Assembly: GCF_004634245.1 (NCBI RefSeq)
Contig: NZ_SJTF01000002.1
Coordinates: forward strand, 1-64,000
DNA: 64,000 nucleotides
Source: Flavobacterium foetidum
GTDB lineage: Bacteria; Bacteroidota; Bacteroidia; Flavobacteriales; Flavobacteriaceae
Direction: 5' to 3'
Below, piece by piece: positions 32,484 through 42,117 of this stretch. Position 1 is the first letter of the stretch; each line of letters begins with the position of its first letter. The notes beneath the pieces are model-generated. The model ran no database searches. It was not told the origin of the DNA and worked only from the letters and a program-made list of their open reading frames with translations. Made by a program: the position numbers and the translations under genes.

Positions 32484-35468
32484 ATGAAAATTAAATTAAA
32501 GCAAATTATGTTGCTGCTGTTGGTGTTTTTTGCGCAAATAGCAGTAGCACAAGATGGAACGATTTCCGGAAAAGTTACCGATAAAACAGGACTTCCTGTT
32601 CCTGGTGCAAATGTTGTGTTAAAGGGCACAAATGTAAGCACTCAAACTAATTTTGACGGAGAATTTACTATCAATGCTAAAGAGGGGCAAACTTTAGTAA
32701 TTACTTATCTAGGGATGCAGACCGTTGAGGTTCAAGCATCAAAATCTTTAAAAATTTCACTTCAAGATGCCTCAAATGAGCTAGAAGCAGTTCTTGTAGT
32801 AGGATACGGAACACAAGTAAAAAGAAAATCAACCGATAATATAGCTCGTGTAACTGCAAAAGATATTCAGCAGGTTCCAGTAGCAAACGTACAAAATGCC
32901 TTAGTGGGTAAACTAGCTGGGGTGCAGATTACTCAAACCAACGGAAAAGTAGATGGAGGTGTTAACATTCGTGTTCGTGGTGCAGCGAGTATCAGTGCGG
33001 GAACAAACCCATTGTATGTTTTAGACGGTATTCCGCTTATTACTTCAAATGAGTCCACCAATGGAGCTCCAACCAATCCATTGCTGACTTTGAGTCCGAA
33101 CGAAATTGAATCTATCGATGTACTAAAAGATGCTTCCTCTGCAGCTATTTACGGTGCGAGAGGAGCAAACGGAGTTGTACTCATTACGACTAAAAAAGGA
33201 AAAGACGGAAAAGGGACTTTTTCTCTTAACTTTTCTCAAGGTGTGAGCACAGCCACAAACAAAAAGAAATGGCTGAATGCAGATCAGTATATTGAATTGT
33301 TTACCGAAGCTTCTATCAACGGAACCGGAGATGCAGCTGAAGCCGAAAGCACTTTCGATTTCTTAGCACAGGGAACCGACTGGAGAAACAGGCAAGTAAA
33401 TACAGATTGGCAGGATCTTGTTCTACGTGATGGTCTTACGACAGATGCTGATTTTTCTGTTTCTGGTGGAGATGCAAGAACGAAATACTTTTTCTCTGGA
33501 GCTTACAATAACACAAAAGGTATTGTAGTAAATAATGATTTGGAAAGAATAACGGCGAGAACCAACCTTTCTCATAAAGTTTCTGATCGTTTTACAGCTG
33601 GAATGAATTTGAGTTTTTCAAGATCTCAAATAGATCGTGTGCAAGACGACAACGCATTTACAACACCGCTTCAGGCTGTAGCCCAATCGCCGTTGTCTCA
33701 AGCTCGTTTAGATGATGGAAGTCCAAACCCAAATACGCTTTATGCGAATTACTTCTTGGCAGCTGATAATTCATTCTGGAAAACCATTATGAGAAGACTT
33801 ACTGGAAAAGTGTTTGGAGAATACCAGCTTTTTTCTTCATTAAAATTCAATTCAGATTTTGCTTACGACCTACTTTCACAGACAGAAGATTACTGGCAGG
33901 GAAAAAATGCGCCGTTTATGGCAACAGATGGTGAAGTTTATGCCACATCTGTAAATAACGAAACTTATATCTTTAGTAACTATTTTACGTTCGACAAAAC
34001 ATTTGCTGACAAACATACTATAAATGCTGTTGTGGGTATGGAATTCAACAAATACCACAGAAGATATCAATCTGTAACAAGTATTTATTTCCCTGACGAT
34101 TCTTTCCAGACTATAGACGGAGGTGCCGAGGTTAATGCGGGAGAAGGAAGAGAAACAGGATATACTTTTGTTTCTCAGTTTGGAAGACTTAATTATTCGT
34201 TCGCTAACAAATATTTATTCAAGGCGAGCATCCGCCGTGATGGTTCTTCACGTTTTGGAAAAAATGAAAGATTCGGGATTTTCCCAGCATTTTCTGCAGG
34301 ATGGATTATTTCTGAAGAAGGTTTCTTAAAAGACAACAAAACATTATCATTCTTAAAACTAAAAGGAAGCTGGGGAAAATTAGGAAATGCTGAAATTGAA
34401 AACTTTGCTTCTCGCCAGTTATACGGATCTAATCCTTATAACTTAAAATCCGGACTTACTTTTTCGCAAGCTGGAAATGATAATTTAACATGGGAAAAAT
34501 CAACTCAGGTAGATTTTGGAGTTGAATTTGGATTGTTTGACAAAATCAATATTGAAGCTGACTACTACAACAAAACTACTGACGGATTATTGTTTGAAGT
34601 TCCTTTATCTATAAGCTCAGGAGCAACTACTATCAATAAAAATATTGGTAAAATAGAAAGTAAAGGTTTCGAGTTTACTTTAAACACAAAAAATTTCAGT
34701 ACAGAAAACTTTACATGGAACACTAGCTTCAATATTACGACCAATCAATCAAAAGTGTTATCAATGCCAAATGATAAAGACATTGTAACCACGTTTACCA
34801 TTAACAGAGTCGGAGAAAACATTTCTTCTTTTTATCTTGTAGAATATGCCGGAGTTGACCCTGCAAACGGAGATGCTCTTTTTGTAAAAAACACTGTAAA
34901 TCCAGACGGTACAATAGACAGAAGCACTACTAATGATTACAGCCAAGCAAAAAGAGTTATTGCAGGAAATCCTTTCCCAGAATTAATGGCAGGTTTAACC
35001 AATACACTGAATTACAAAGGATTTGATTTGACCTTTACATTTCAGGGCGAATGGGGAGCCAGCATTTATAATTCAGCTGGAAGATATCAATCTGTTGCTG
35101 GAGATTATTTTGACAACCAGACGGCAGATCAGCTAAGAAGATGGCAAAATCCTGGAGACATTACAGATGTGCCTCAGGCCAGATTATACGGCAGCAACGG
35201 AACAGGCGACTCTACAAGATTTCTTGACCAAGCAGATTTTATTCGTTTAAGAAACTTAACTCTTGGGTATACACTTCCAAAAACAATTCTTAAGGAGGCA
35301 GGAATCAGCAGTGTTCGCGTGTATGCAACAGGAGTAAACTTGCTTACTTTTACTAAATACAACGGTACCGATCCAGAAGCCAGAAGAGATGATACAGGTA
35401 TTGGAGAAGATTTTTATTCTGCTCCGCCTGCGAGAACAATTGCTTTAGGTGTAAATCTTAATTTTTAA
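32484..35468 (+). CDS. susC: SusC/RagA-family TonB-dependent transporter, second locus
   Basis: Outer-membrane receptor of 994 residues: signal peptide 1-22 (ending AVAQ), carboxypeptidase-like regulatory domain (about 25-98, with GKVTDKTGLPVPGANVVLKG), TonB-box-like LEAVLVVGYGTQVKRKS, plug (about 110-240, VNIRVRGAASISAGTNPLYV and VLKDASSAAIYGARGANGV), barrel ending LNF. The SusD partner starts 11 bp downstream. Neither glycosidase, protease nor sulfatase belongs to this unit, so its substrate is unknown. Sequence style is Flavobacteriaceae-typical. There is no cysteine leader in front of it. Confidence 0.95.
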   Translation: MKIKLKQIMLLLLVFFAQIAVAQDGTISGKVTDKTGLPVPGANVVLKGTNVSTQTNFDGEFTINAKEGQTLVITYLGMQTVEVQASKSLKISLQDASNELEAVLVVGYGTQVKRKSTDNIARVTAKDIQQVPVANVQNALVGKLAGVQITQTNGKVDGGVNIRVRGAASISAGTNPLYVLDGIPLITSNESTNGAPTNPLLTLSPNEIESIDVLKDASSAAIYGARGANGVVLITTKKGKDGKGTFSLNFSQGVSTATNKKKWLNADQYIELFTEASINGTGDAAEAESTFDFLAQGTDWRNRQVNTDWQDLVLRDGLTTDADFSVSGGDARTKYFFSGAYNNTKGIVVNNDLERITARTNLSHKVSDRFTAGMNLSFSRSQIDRVQDDNAFTTPLQAVAQSPLSQARLDDGSPNPNTLYANYFLAADNSFWKTIMRRLTGKVFGEYQLFSSLKFNSDFAYDLLSQTEDYWQGKNAPFMATDGEVYATSVNNETYIFSNYFTFDKTFADKHTINAVVGMEFNKYHRRYQSVTSIYFPDDSFQTIDGGAEVNAGEGRETGYTFVSQFGRLNYSFANKYLFKASIRRDGSSRFGKNERFGIFPAFSAGWIISEEGFLKDNKTLSFLKLKGSWGKLGNAEIENFASRQLYGSNPYNLKSGLTFSQAGNDNLTWEKSTQVDFGVEFGLFDKINIEADYYNKTTDGLLFEVPLSISSGATTINKNIGKIESKGFEFTLNTKNFSTENFTWNTSFNITTNQSKVLSMPNDKDIVTTFTINRVGENISSFYLVEYAGVDPANGDALFVKNTVNPDGTIDRSTTNDYSQAKRVIAGNPFPELMAGLTNTLNYKGFDLTFTFQGEWGASIYNSAGRYQSVAGDYFDNQTADQLRRWQNPGDITDVPQARLYGSNGTGDSTRFLDQADFIRLRNLTLGYTLPKTILKEAGISSVRVYATGVNLLTFTKYNGTDPEARRDDTGIGEDFYSAPPARTIALGVNLNF

Positions 35469-35479
35469 AAATACAACAA

Positions 35480-36871
35480 ATGAAATCATATAAATATATC
35501 TTATTTTTTCTCTTCACAGCTCTTTTGACGAGTTGTGAAAATGAGCTGGAAATTGATCCGCAACAAAGTCAGGATTCCGATATTACGTTAAGTACTGAAG
35601 GAGGTATTACTAATATTCTGAACGGAGCTTATGCCCTTGTTGCAGATGCAGATGTTTACGGAGGGCGAATGCTTGTTTCTGGAGATCTAATGGCGCAAAC
35701 CGGTGTCACTGCTACAACCGATTTAAGATGGAGAGGTACTTATGTTGAGTTTAGACAGATGTACACTAAAACAATCCTTACAGATAATGCCTTTGTCAGA
35801 CAAATTTATACTCGTTGTTACGACATTATTAATGCCGCAAATATTGTAATCGAAAATATCGACAAAGTAAAAGATCCTGATAAGCAAACCCGAATGATTG
35901 CAGAGGCAAAATTTTTAAAATCCCTAGCCTACTTTGATCTTGTACGCTTTTTTGCCCTGCCATATGAAGCCGGTAAGCAAAATACACAGCTTGGAGTAAT
36001 CATTAGACCAAATGCAATCTACGACTACGACACTGATTTGTCTAAAGAAAGAAGTACAGTCGAAGAAGTGTATGCCCTGGTAATTTCAGGCTTAAATGAT
36101 GCCTATGCTAATTTGCCTGAAGAAAACAGTTTTTATCCTGATAAATATGCGGCAAAAGCATTATTAGCAAGAGTATACCTGCAACAGCAAAACTATGAAG
36201 CAGCCAGAGACGCAGCAGATGAAGTAATCAGCGACAGCGGTAGAGCATTATCTCCTACTTATGCCGGAGCCTTTAATCATGACGTGAATCAAATTGAGGA
36301 CATTTTTGCAGTACAGATTACCAAACAGACAGGAGAAAATGAGATTGTGGTAATGTATGCTTCTGAAGGCAACGGAGGACGTGGCGGTGATATTGAAATC
36401 AGAAACACCTACCTGAACAAATTTACAGACCCTAATGATGCAAGAGCTAATTTTAATTATGTGAATGACGACAACGGAAGATTATTAACCTCTAAATTCA
36501 CGAATCAGTTTGGAGATGTGGGAATTATTCGCCTTGCCGAAATGTATTTAATCAGAGCCGAAAGCAACTTTAGATTAGGTACAGCTGTTGGAGATACTCC
36601 GTTAAATGACATCAATTTAGTACGATCCAGAGCTAATGCTGCTAATTTTGCAATTATTACTCTTGACGATATTTTAGCAGAACGCGAATTAGAATTGGCT
36701 ATGGAAGGATTTGCCATTCATGACCTGAAAAGAACCAAAGGTTCTATCGACGTAAATGGAGACGGCTCACTCTTGATTCCGTACAACGATAATACATTAG
36801 TATTCCCGATTCCGTTACGAGAAATGGATACAAATGGTAAAATCACCCAAAATCCAGGTTATGGAAGTTAG
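35480..36871 (+). CDS. susD: SusD/RagB-family lipoprotein, second locus
   Basis: Surface lipoprotein of 463 residues, 11 bp after its SusC. Signal peptide ends in lipobox LLTSC (Cys19), followed by acidic residues (ENELEID), which in this phylum favour surface export. Helical repeats include IAEAKFLKSLAYFDLVRFFALPYE and AAKALLARVYLQQQNYEAARDAAD. The C-terminal signature is LAERELELAMEGFAIHDLKRTKG and the protein ends NPGYGS. It is shorter than the first-locus homologue. The ligand is unknown. Confidence 0.95.
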   Translation: MKSYKYILFFLFTALLTSCENELEIDPQQSQDSDITLSTEGGITNILNGAYALVADADVYGGRMLVSGDLMAQTGVTATTDLRWRGTYVEFRQMYTKTILTDNAFVRQIYTRCYDIINAANIVIENIDKVKDPDKQTRMIAEAKFLKSLAYFDLVRFFALPYEAGKQNTQLGVIIRPNAIYDYDTDLSKERSTVEEVYALVISGLNDAYANLPEENSFYPDKYAAKALLARVYLQQQNYEAARDAADEVISDSGRALSPTYAGAFNHDVNQIEDIFAVQITKQTGENEIVVMYASEGNGGRGGDIEIRNTYLNKFTDPNDARANFNYVNDDNGRLLTSKFTNQFGDVGIIRLAEMYLIRAESNFRLGTAVGDTPLNDINLVRSRANAANFAIITLDDILAERELELAMEGFAIHDLKRTKGSIDVNGDGSLLIPYNDNTLVFPIPLREMDTNGKITQNPGYGS

Positions 36872-36879
36872 TTTTTTTT

Positions 36880-37035
36880 AAAGTGACAAAGTAACAAAGT
36901 GACAAAGGTTCAAAGGTTTATACTATTCTATAAAACTTTGAACCTTTCATTTAAAAAGACTTTGGACCTTTGTAACTCTGAATCTTTGTCACTTTGAACC
37001 TTTGTCACTCTGAATCTTTTTCACTTTGAACCTTT
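36880..37035. repeat. Short tandem repeats GTGACAAAG / CTTTGTCAC in opposite orientation
   Basis: GTGACAAAG units (36882..36912) are followed by many inverse CTTTGTCAC and CTTTGAACC units up to 37040. The two halves can pair. They lie between convergent susD and rocD and may act as a terminator-like structure. Confidence 0.75.
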
Positions 37036-37040
37036 GTCAC

Positions 37041-38291
37041 TTAAAAAAATTCACTAAGGGATTTCTCTATAATTTGAAGGCATTCCTGAATTTGTGCTTC
37101 TGTCATTACCAAAGGCGGTGCTAAACGAATTTTATTTCCGTGAGTTGGTTTTGCCAAGAGGCCGTTATCTCTAAATTTCAAACATATTTCCCAAGCCAGA
37201 TCAGAATCTTCATCACAGTTGATCACAATTGCATTCAAAAGCCCTTTGCCTCTAACTAGAGTAATCAAATCATTTTTAGCAGCAATTTCATTTAGTCCTT
37301 TTCTTAGAATAGCTCCCAATTTTTCTGCATTTTCAGCAAGTTTTTCATCTCTAACCACCTCAAGAGCTGTAATCGCCACTGCTGCGGCAACAGGATTTCC
37401 TCCAAAGGTAGAACCATGCTGTCCCGGTTTGATCACATTCATGATGTCATCATTACATAATACCGCAGAAACTGGATAAACACCGCCAGAAATCGCTTTT
37501 CCTAAAATCAAAATATCTGGTTGCACGTTCTCGTGGTGAACTGCCAATAATTTTCCGGTACGGGCGATTCCGGTCTGTACTTCATCAGCAATAAAAAGAA
37601 CATTATGTTTTTCGCACAATGCTTTTGCTTTCGATAAATAACCTTCAGACGGAACATAAACACCAGCTTCTCCCTGAATTGGCTCAACCAAAAACCCTGC
37701 AATGTTCTTAGAGGAATTCAAAGCCTTTTCTAGCGCTTCGAGATTATCGTATTCTATTTTTATAAATCCGTCAGTAAATGGTCCGAAATTTTTACGAGCC
37801 GTTTCGTCGTTAGAAAATGAAATAATCGTTGTAGTTCTTCCATGAAAATTGTTCTCACAAACAATCACTTGCGCCTGATTTTCTGGAATCCCTTTTACTT
37901 CGTAAGCCCATTTTCTACAGACTTTTAATGCCGTTTCTACTGCTTCGGCACCCGTATTCATTGGAAGAACTTTATCAAAACCAAAATAGTTGGTTACAAA
38001 TTCTTCGTAGTTTCCAAGTTTGTCATTGTAAAAAGCACGCGAAGTCAAAGTCAGTTTTTGAGCTTGGTCAATCATAGCTTGAACAATCTTAGGATGACAA
38101 TGCCCTTGATTTACTGCCGAATATGCAGAAAGGAAGTCGAAATACTTTTTTCCGTCAACATCCCAGACATATACTCCTTCTCCCCTTTCCAAAACCACGG
38201 GAAGCGGATGGTAATTATGAGCTCCGTATTTATTCTCCTTTTCAATCAGAATTTCAGATTTTGATGAAAGTGCTTTGTCAGTATCAATCAT
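37041..38291 (-). CDS. rocD: Ornithine aminotransferase
   Basis: PLP-dependent class III aminotransferase of 416 residues converting ornithine and 2-oxoglutarate to glutamate semialdehyde and glutamate. Features: [14 protein letters not shown] near 57, [20 protein letters not shown] near 111, [16 protein letters not shown] near 147, the PLP Asp in [15 protein letters not shown] near 233, and Schiff-base Lys265 in [16 protein letters not shown]. Length is normal. It is divergent from an Lrp/AsnC-type regulator, its likely controller, and near genes for cyanophycinase and an amidohydrolase, consistent with arginine/ornithine catabolism. Confidence 0.95.
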   Translation of the reverse strand: MIDTDKALSSKSEILIEKENKYGAHNYHPLPVVLERGEGVYVWDVDGKKYFDFLSAYSAVNQGHCHPKIVQAMIDQAQKLTLTSRAFYNDKLGNYEEFVTNYFGFDKVLPMNTGAEAVETALKVCRKWAYEVKGIPENQAQVIVCENNFHGRTTTIISFSNDETARKNFGPFTDGFIKIEYDNLEALEKALNSSKNIAGFLVEPIQGEAGVYVPSEGYLSKAKALCEKHNVLFIADEVQTGIARTGKLLAVHHENVQPDILILGKAISGGVYPVSAVLCNDDIMNVIKPGQHGSTFGGNPVAAAVAITALEVVRDEKLAENAEKLGAILRKGLNEIAAKNDLITLVRGKGLLNAIVINCDEDSDLAWEICLKFRDNGLLAKPTHGNKIRLAPPLVMTEAQIQECLQIIEKSLSEFF

Positions 38292-38355
38292 AATTTATTG
38301 TTTTAGAACCACAAAAATAATAGAATTAATTCATTTAAAACCAAAAAATATAAAT

Positions 38356-38387
38356 TTTGACTTAAAATTAGTTACAAAAAAGTCAAA
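38356..38387. promoter_or_regulatory. Inverted repeat between rocD and the Lrp-type gene
   Basis: TTTGACTT (38356..38363) and AAGTCAAA (38380..38387), spacer 16 nt. It is centred in the divergent promoter region and could be an Lrp-type operator; the evidence is only symmetry and position. Confidence 0.35.
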
Positions 38388-38497
38388 TATAATTTTAAAG
38401 CTATAAGAAAAACAAATCTTCAACTTCTGCAAAATCTCCTAATTCTTTATTTATTGAAAAAAATAATTACTTTTATAAAAAAGAGAGATTTCAACTT

Positions 38498-38950
38498 ATG
38501 GACAACTTAGACGACTTTGACATTAATATTCTAAAAGAATTGGAAAAAGACGGCAGAATGGCTTTTTCTGCTATAGCAACCAACCTAAAAATTTCGAATA
38601 CAATGGTGCATCAGCGCATCAACAGAATGACAGAACAGGGTATTATAAGCGGTATCAAGCCGATTATTCAGGAAAAAAAAATAGGTTACGACTGGGCTTC
38701 ATTTACCGGAATCTCGTTAAATAAAGATTCAGATTCAGACCGTATCATACAGGCCTTAAAAGAGATTCCCGAAATTACAGAATGTTATTATGTTACAGGT
38801 TCCTTTACGCTTTACATCAAAATCATCGCAAAAAACCACGAACATATGCGAAGCATTTTATATGAAAAAATCGATAGTATTCCAGGAATTGCCAAAACCG
38901 ATTCGATTATAGAATTAGGTTGTGCATTTAAGCGAAACATCACTTTATAA
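38498..38950 (+). CDS. Lrp/AsnC-family transcriptional regulator
   Basis: Regulator of 150 residues. The N-terminal winged helix (about 5-60) starts with LDDFDINILKELEKDGRMAFSAIATNL and has the recognition region SNTMVHQRINRMTEQGIISG. The C-terminal RAM ligand-binding domain (about 68-145) includes EITECYYVTGSFTLYIKIIAKN. Such proteins sense amino acids and form octamers. It is divergent from rocD, and co-directional with cyanophycinase 19 bp downstream, so it probably responds to an amino acid such as arginine or ornithine. The effector is inferred. Confidence 0.93.
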   Translation: MDNLDDFDINILKELEKDGRMAFSAIATNLKISNTMVHQRINRMTEQGIISGIKPIIQEKKIGYDWASFTGISLNKDSDSDRIIQALKEIPEITECYYVTGSFTLYIKIIAKNHEHMRSILYEKIDSIPGIAKTDSIIELGCAFKRNITL

Positions 38951-38969
38951 AACGTTTTAAAATAAAATC

Positions 38970-39818
38970 ATGAACAATTTTTCCGTTTTTCGTCTGTTGC
39001 TTTTTTCAATGCTTTTGTGTACCTCTTTCTCAGAAGCTCAGAATTCGAAAGGAAAATTATTTATAATCGGCGGTGGAAATCGTTCTGACGAATTGATGAA
39101 AAAAGTTCTTGAAGTTGCTCAGTTGGGGCAGAAAGATTTTATTGCCGTTCTCCCGATGTCGAGCGAAGAACCAGACAGTTCTTTTATCTTTTTCAAAAAT
39201 CAAATGGTAAAACTTACGCCACACCCAATCGTGATGCTCAATTTCGACAAGGAAACGGCTCAAAATAAAAAACTTACCGACTCGCTCCAAAAAGCAAAAT
39301 TAATTTTCATTAGTGGTGGCGACCAAAGCCGTTTTATGTCGGTGGTGCATAATACTCCAATAAAAACTGCCATTTTAAAAGCTTTTGAAAACGGAAGCAC
39401 CATCTCGGGAACAAGTGCCGGAGCTGCCGTGATGTCTGAAAAAATGATTACCGGAAACCAAAAATTGGAAAAAGAATATTCGGGAACTTTTGATAACATT
39501 CGTTATGATAATTTAGAAACCGCTGAAGGATTAGGCTTATTGAAAACGGCTGTTATCGATCAGCATTTTCTGAAACGAAACCGTTACAACAGACTTCTTT
39601 CTGCCTTAGTCGAATTTCCATCTTTGACCGGAATCGGAATTGATGAAAGTACCGCAATTATAGTTCGAAACAACGAAGTTGAAGTAACCGGAGAAAGCGA
39701 AGTTATTGTGGTTCGAAATCCGAAGGGTATTTTGAAATCCAAAAAAAACAATCTTATTTCTATTGAAAACCTGCAGATGAGCATTTATACCTCTGGTCAA
39801 AAATTTAAAATTAAATAA
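38970..39818 (+). CDS. Secreted cyanophycinase-like peptidase (S51)
   Basis: Serine peptidase of 282 residues with a signal peptide (about 8-23, ending EAQ). Fold features of S51 cyanophycinase: LFIIGGGNRSDELM near 31, FISGGDQSRFMSVV near 112, the nucleophile Ser in SGTSAGAAVMSE (about 147-158), and DQHFLKRNRYNRLLSAL near 197 with a His for the triad. Cyanophycinase cleaves the Asp-Arg storage polymer into beta-Asp-Arg dipeptides. The signal peptide points to an extracellular or periplasmic form acting on polymer from other cells. The adjacent ornithine aminotransferase would use the arginine. Confidence 0.85.
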   Translation: MNNFSVFRLLLFSMLLCTSFSEAQNSKGKLFIIGGGNRSDELMKKVLEVAQLGQKDFIAVLPMSSEEPDSSFIFFKNQMVKLTPHPIVMLNFDKETAQNKKLTDSLQKAKLIFISGGDQSRFMSVVHNTPIKTAILKAFENGSTISGTSAGAAVMSEKMITGNQKLEKEYSGTFDNIRYDNLETAEGLGLLKTAVIDQHFLKRNRYNRLLSALVEFPSLTGIGIDESTAIIVRNNEVEVTGESEVIVVRNPKGILKSKKNNLISIENLQMSIYTSGQKFKIK

Positions 39819-39820
39819 TC

Positions 39821-42019
39821 ATGTCTGATTTTTTTCAAACAGTTAAAATTAGTCTTGCGCTATTTTGTTTAAGCTTTTATGTTAATGCACAAAAAATCAG
39901 TTCAAAAGAAATTGACAGATTAGAGAAGGTTGCAAAACAAGTTACGATAATCAGAGACAATTGGGGGATTCCGCATGTTTACGGAAAAACTGATGCCGAT
40001 GCTGTGTTCGGACTTTTGTATGCGCAATGTGAAGACGATTTTCAGCGGATTGAAATGAATTATATTGAAAAACTCGGGCGCCTTGCTGAAATAAAAGGAC
40101 AATCGGTTTTGTACAATGATCTCGAAATCCGACTTTTGATTGATGCCGAAGAAGCAAAACAGGATTATAAAAAAGCGCCGCTGTGGTTAAAAAAACTCTT
40201 AAACAGTTATGCAGACGCCATCAATTTTTATCTTTACAAACACCCTGAAACAAAACCAGCACTTTTAACTCATTTTGAACCATGGTTTCCTTTGTTATGG
40301 ACCGATGGAAGTATCGGCGCAATCAGTACGGCAGATCTTTCTACAGCAGAATTAAAAGCTTTTTATTCCGGAAATAAAGACAAAGTCGCTTATGTAGAAA
40401 GGGAAAAATATGTGCAAACTGGGTCCAATGGTTTTGCTTTTGCACCGAACAAAACAACGGATGGCAATGCGATTTTGTACATTAATCCGCATACTACTTT
40501 TTATTTCAGACCCGAAGTTCAGGTATCAAGTGAAGAAGGCTTGAATGTTTATGGAGCAGTGACTTGGGGACAGTTTTTTGTTTATCAGGGCTTCAACGAG
40601 AACTGTGGCTGGATGCATACCTCTTCTAATGTTGATGTTGCAGATATGTATGCCGAGAAAATAAGTTCGAAAAACGGAAAATATTATTACGAGTTTGAGA
40701 AAAAACTGTATCCTGTAAAAGAGAAAACAATTGCCATAAAATATACCGAAAACGGAAAATTGATTTCTAAAGAATTCAAAACTTTTTTCACTAATAAAGG
40801 TCCGATAATGGCGGAAAGAGACGGAAAATGGATCAGCTTAAAATCGATGAACCGCTCCATGACCAGCTTAATACAAAGCTGGGTTCGCACCAAATCCAAA
40901 TCTTTTGACGAATACAAAAAAGCCATGGGTCTGAAAGCCAACACATCCAACAATACCGTTTATGCCGACAGCAAGGGAAATATAGCTTATTGGCACGGTA
41001 ATTTTATCCCAATAAGAGATCAAAAACTAAACTGGTCAAAAGTGTTAGACGGGTCTGTTTCTACCACACAATGGAAAGGCCTCCATGACGTAAACGAAAC
41101 TGTTCATTTATACAATCCTGTAAACGGCTGGTTACAAAATTGCAATTCGACACCTTTTAGCGCAGCAGGAAAAGACAGTCCTAAAAAAGAAAATTTCCCT
41201 CCATACATGGCACCGGATGGAGAAAACTTTAGAGGAATCAATGCCGTGCGAATTTTTGAAAATCAGGAAAAGTATACTCTTGATCAAGTTATTGCCAAAG
41301 GCTACGATTCGAAATTGTCTATTTTCGAAATCTTGATTCCAAACCTGAAACGTGTTTTTGGTAACGTTAAATCAGATTACCCGAATTATACAGAATTAGC
41401 ACAGGCAGTGTCAATTATGAGCAATTGGGATTATTATGCAAAGGAAAATTCTGTTCCTGCCGCTTTGGCAATAGAATGGGCCTACAAACTCGACCCCATA
41501 ATTCAAAAAGCGTATGTAGACGAAGGCGAACCTGATCAGGTCGCAAACACTTTAAATTTTGCCAAAAATGCCACTGCCGCACAAATGATTCCGCAGTTGC
41601 AGACAGTTTTAAACGAATTAAAATCAAAATGGGGAACCTGGCAGGTTAACTGGGGAGAAATCAACCGCTTTCAGCGCAACAACGGAGACATTAACTTGAA
41701 ATACGACGATAACCAGCCGAGTCTTCCTATTGGTTTTGGTCCGGGTTCTTGGGGAAGCCTTCCTTCCTTTAAAAGCAATTACCAAAACAATTCTAAAAAA
41801 AGATATGGCTACAACGGAAACAGTTTTGTCTGTGCTGTAGAATTTGGTTCAAGAATAAAAGCAAAGTCACTATTAGCAGGTGGCAACAGCGGTGACAAAA
41901 ACTCAAAACATTTTGACGACCAATCTGAAATGTATCGGGAGGGAAAATTTAAAGATGTATTATTTTATAAAGAAGATGTAGAAAAAAACGCTGAAAAGAC
42001 CTATCATCCGGGCGAATAA
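39821..42019 (+). CDS. Secreted penicillin-acylase-type amidohydrolase
   Basis: Ntn-hydrolase of 732 residues, normal for the S45 family (penicillin or acyl-homoserine-lactone acylases). Signal peptide about 8-24. The alpha part contains VTIIRDNWGIPHVYGKTDADAVFGLLYAQCEDDF. Autocatalytic cleavage is expected before Ser202 in VQTGSNGFAFAPNKT, making Ser202 the N-terminal nucleophile of the beta chain. Later YQGFNENCGWMHTSSNVDVADMY and TSNNTVYADSKGNIAYWHG are typical. It starts 2 bp after the cyanophycinase stop, so both are probably expressed together. The substrate could be an acylated amino compound or a quorum signal. Confidence 0.9.
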   Translation: MSDFFQTVKISLALFCLSFYVNAQKISSKEIDRLEKVAKQVTIIRDNWGIPHVYGKTDADAVFGLLYAQCEDDFQRIEMNYIEKLGRLAEIKGQSVLYNDLEIRLLIDAEEAKQDYKKAPLWLKKLLNSYADAINFYLYKHPETKPALLTHFEPWFPLLWTDGSIGAISTADLSTAELKAFYSGNKDKVAYVEREKYVQTGSNGFAFAPNKTTDGNAILYINPHTTFYFRPEVQVSSEEGLNVYGAVTWGQFFVYQGFNENCGWMHTSSNVDVADMYAEKISSKNGKYYYEFEKKLYPVKEKTIAIKYTENGKLISKEFKTFFTNKGPIMAERDGKWISLKSMNRSMTSLIQSWVRTKSKSFDEYKKAMGLKANTSNNTVYADSKGNIAYWHGNFIPIRDQKLNWSKVLDGSVSTTQWKGLHDVNETVHLYNPVNGWLQNCNSTPFSAAGKDSPKKENFPPYMAPDGENFRGINAVRIFENQEKYTLDQVIAKGYDSKLSIFEILIPNLKRVFGNVKSDYPNYTELAQAVSIMSNWDYYAKENSVPAALAIEWAYKLDPIIQKAYVDEGEPDQVANTLNFAKNATAAQMIPQLQTVLNELKSKWGTWQVNWGEINRFQRNNGDINLKYDDNQPSLPIGFGPGSWGSLPSFKSNYQNNSKKRYGYNGNSFVCAVEFGSRIKAKSLLAGGNSGDKNSKHFDDQSEMYREGKFKDVLFYKEDVEKNAEKTYHPGE

Positions 42020-42044
42020 TACAGCTTAAACAAAATTGTTAAAT

Positions 42045-42078
42045 AACCTCGTAAGAAATGACTTTCGAGGTTTTTTTG
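42045..42078 (+). terminator. Terminator after the acylase gene
   Basis: AACCTCG (42045..42051) pairs with CGAGGTT (42066..42072), with a further AAG/CTT inner pairing, followed by a T run. Confidence 0.75.
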
Positions 42079-42117
42079 TAACATAATATTTCTGATATTT
42101 GTTAAAAATTGTAAAAA

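Noticed and set aside
32484..36871. Polysaccharide utilisation locus
   Set aside because: The second SusCD pair has no glycoside hydrolase, lyase or hybrid regulator nearby, so substrate class is left open.
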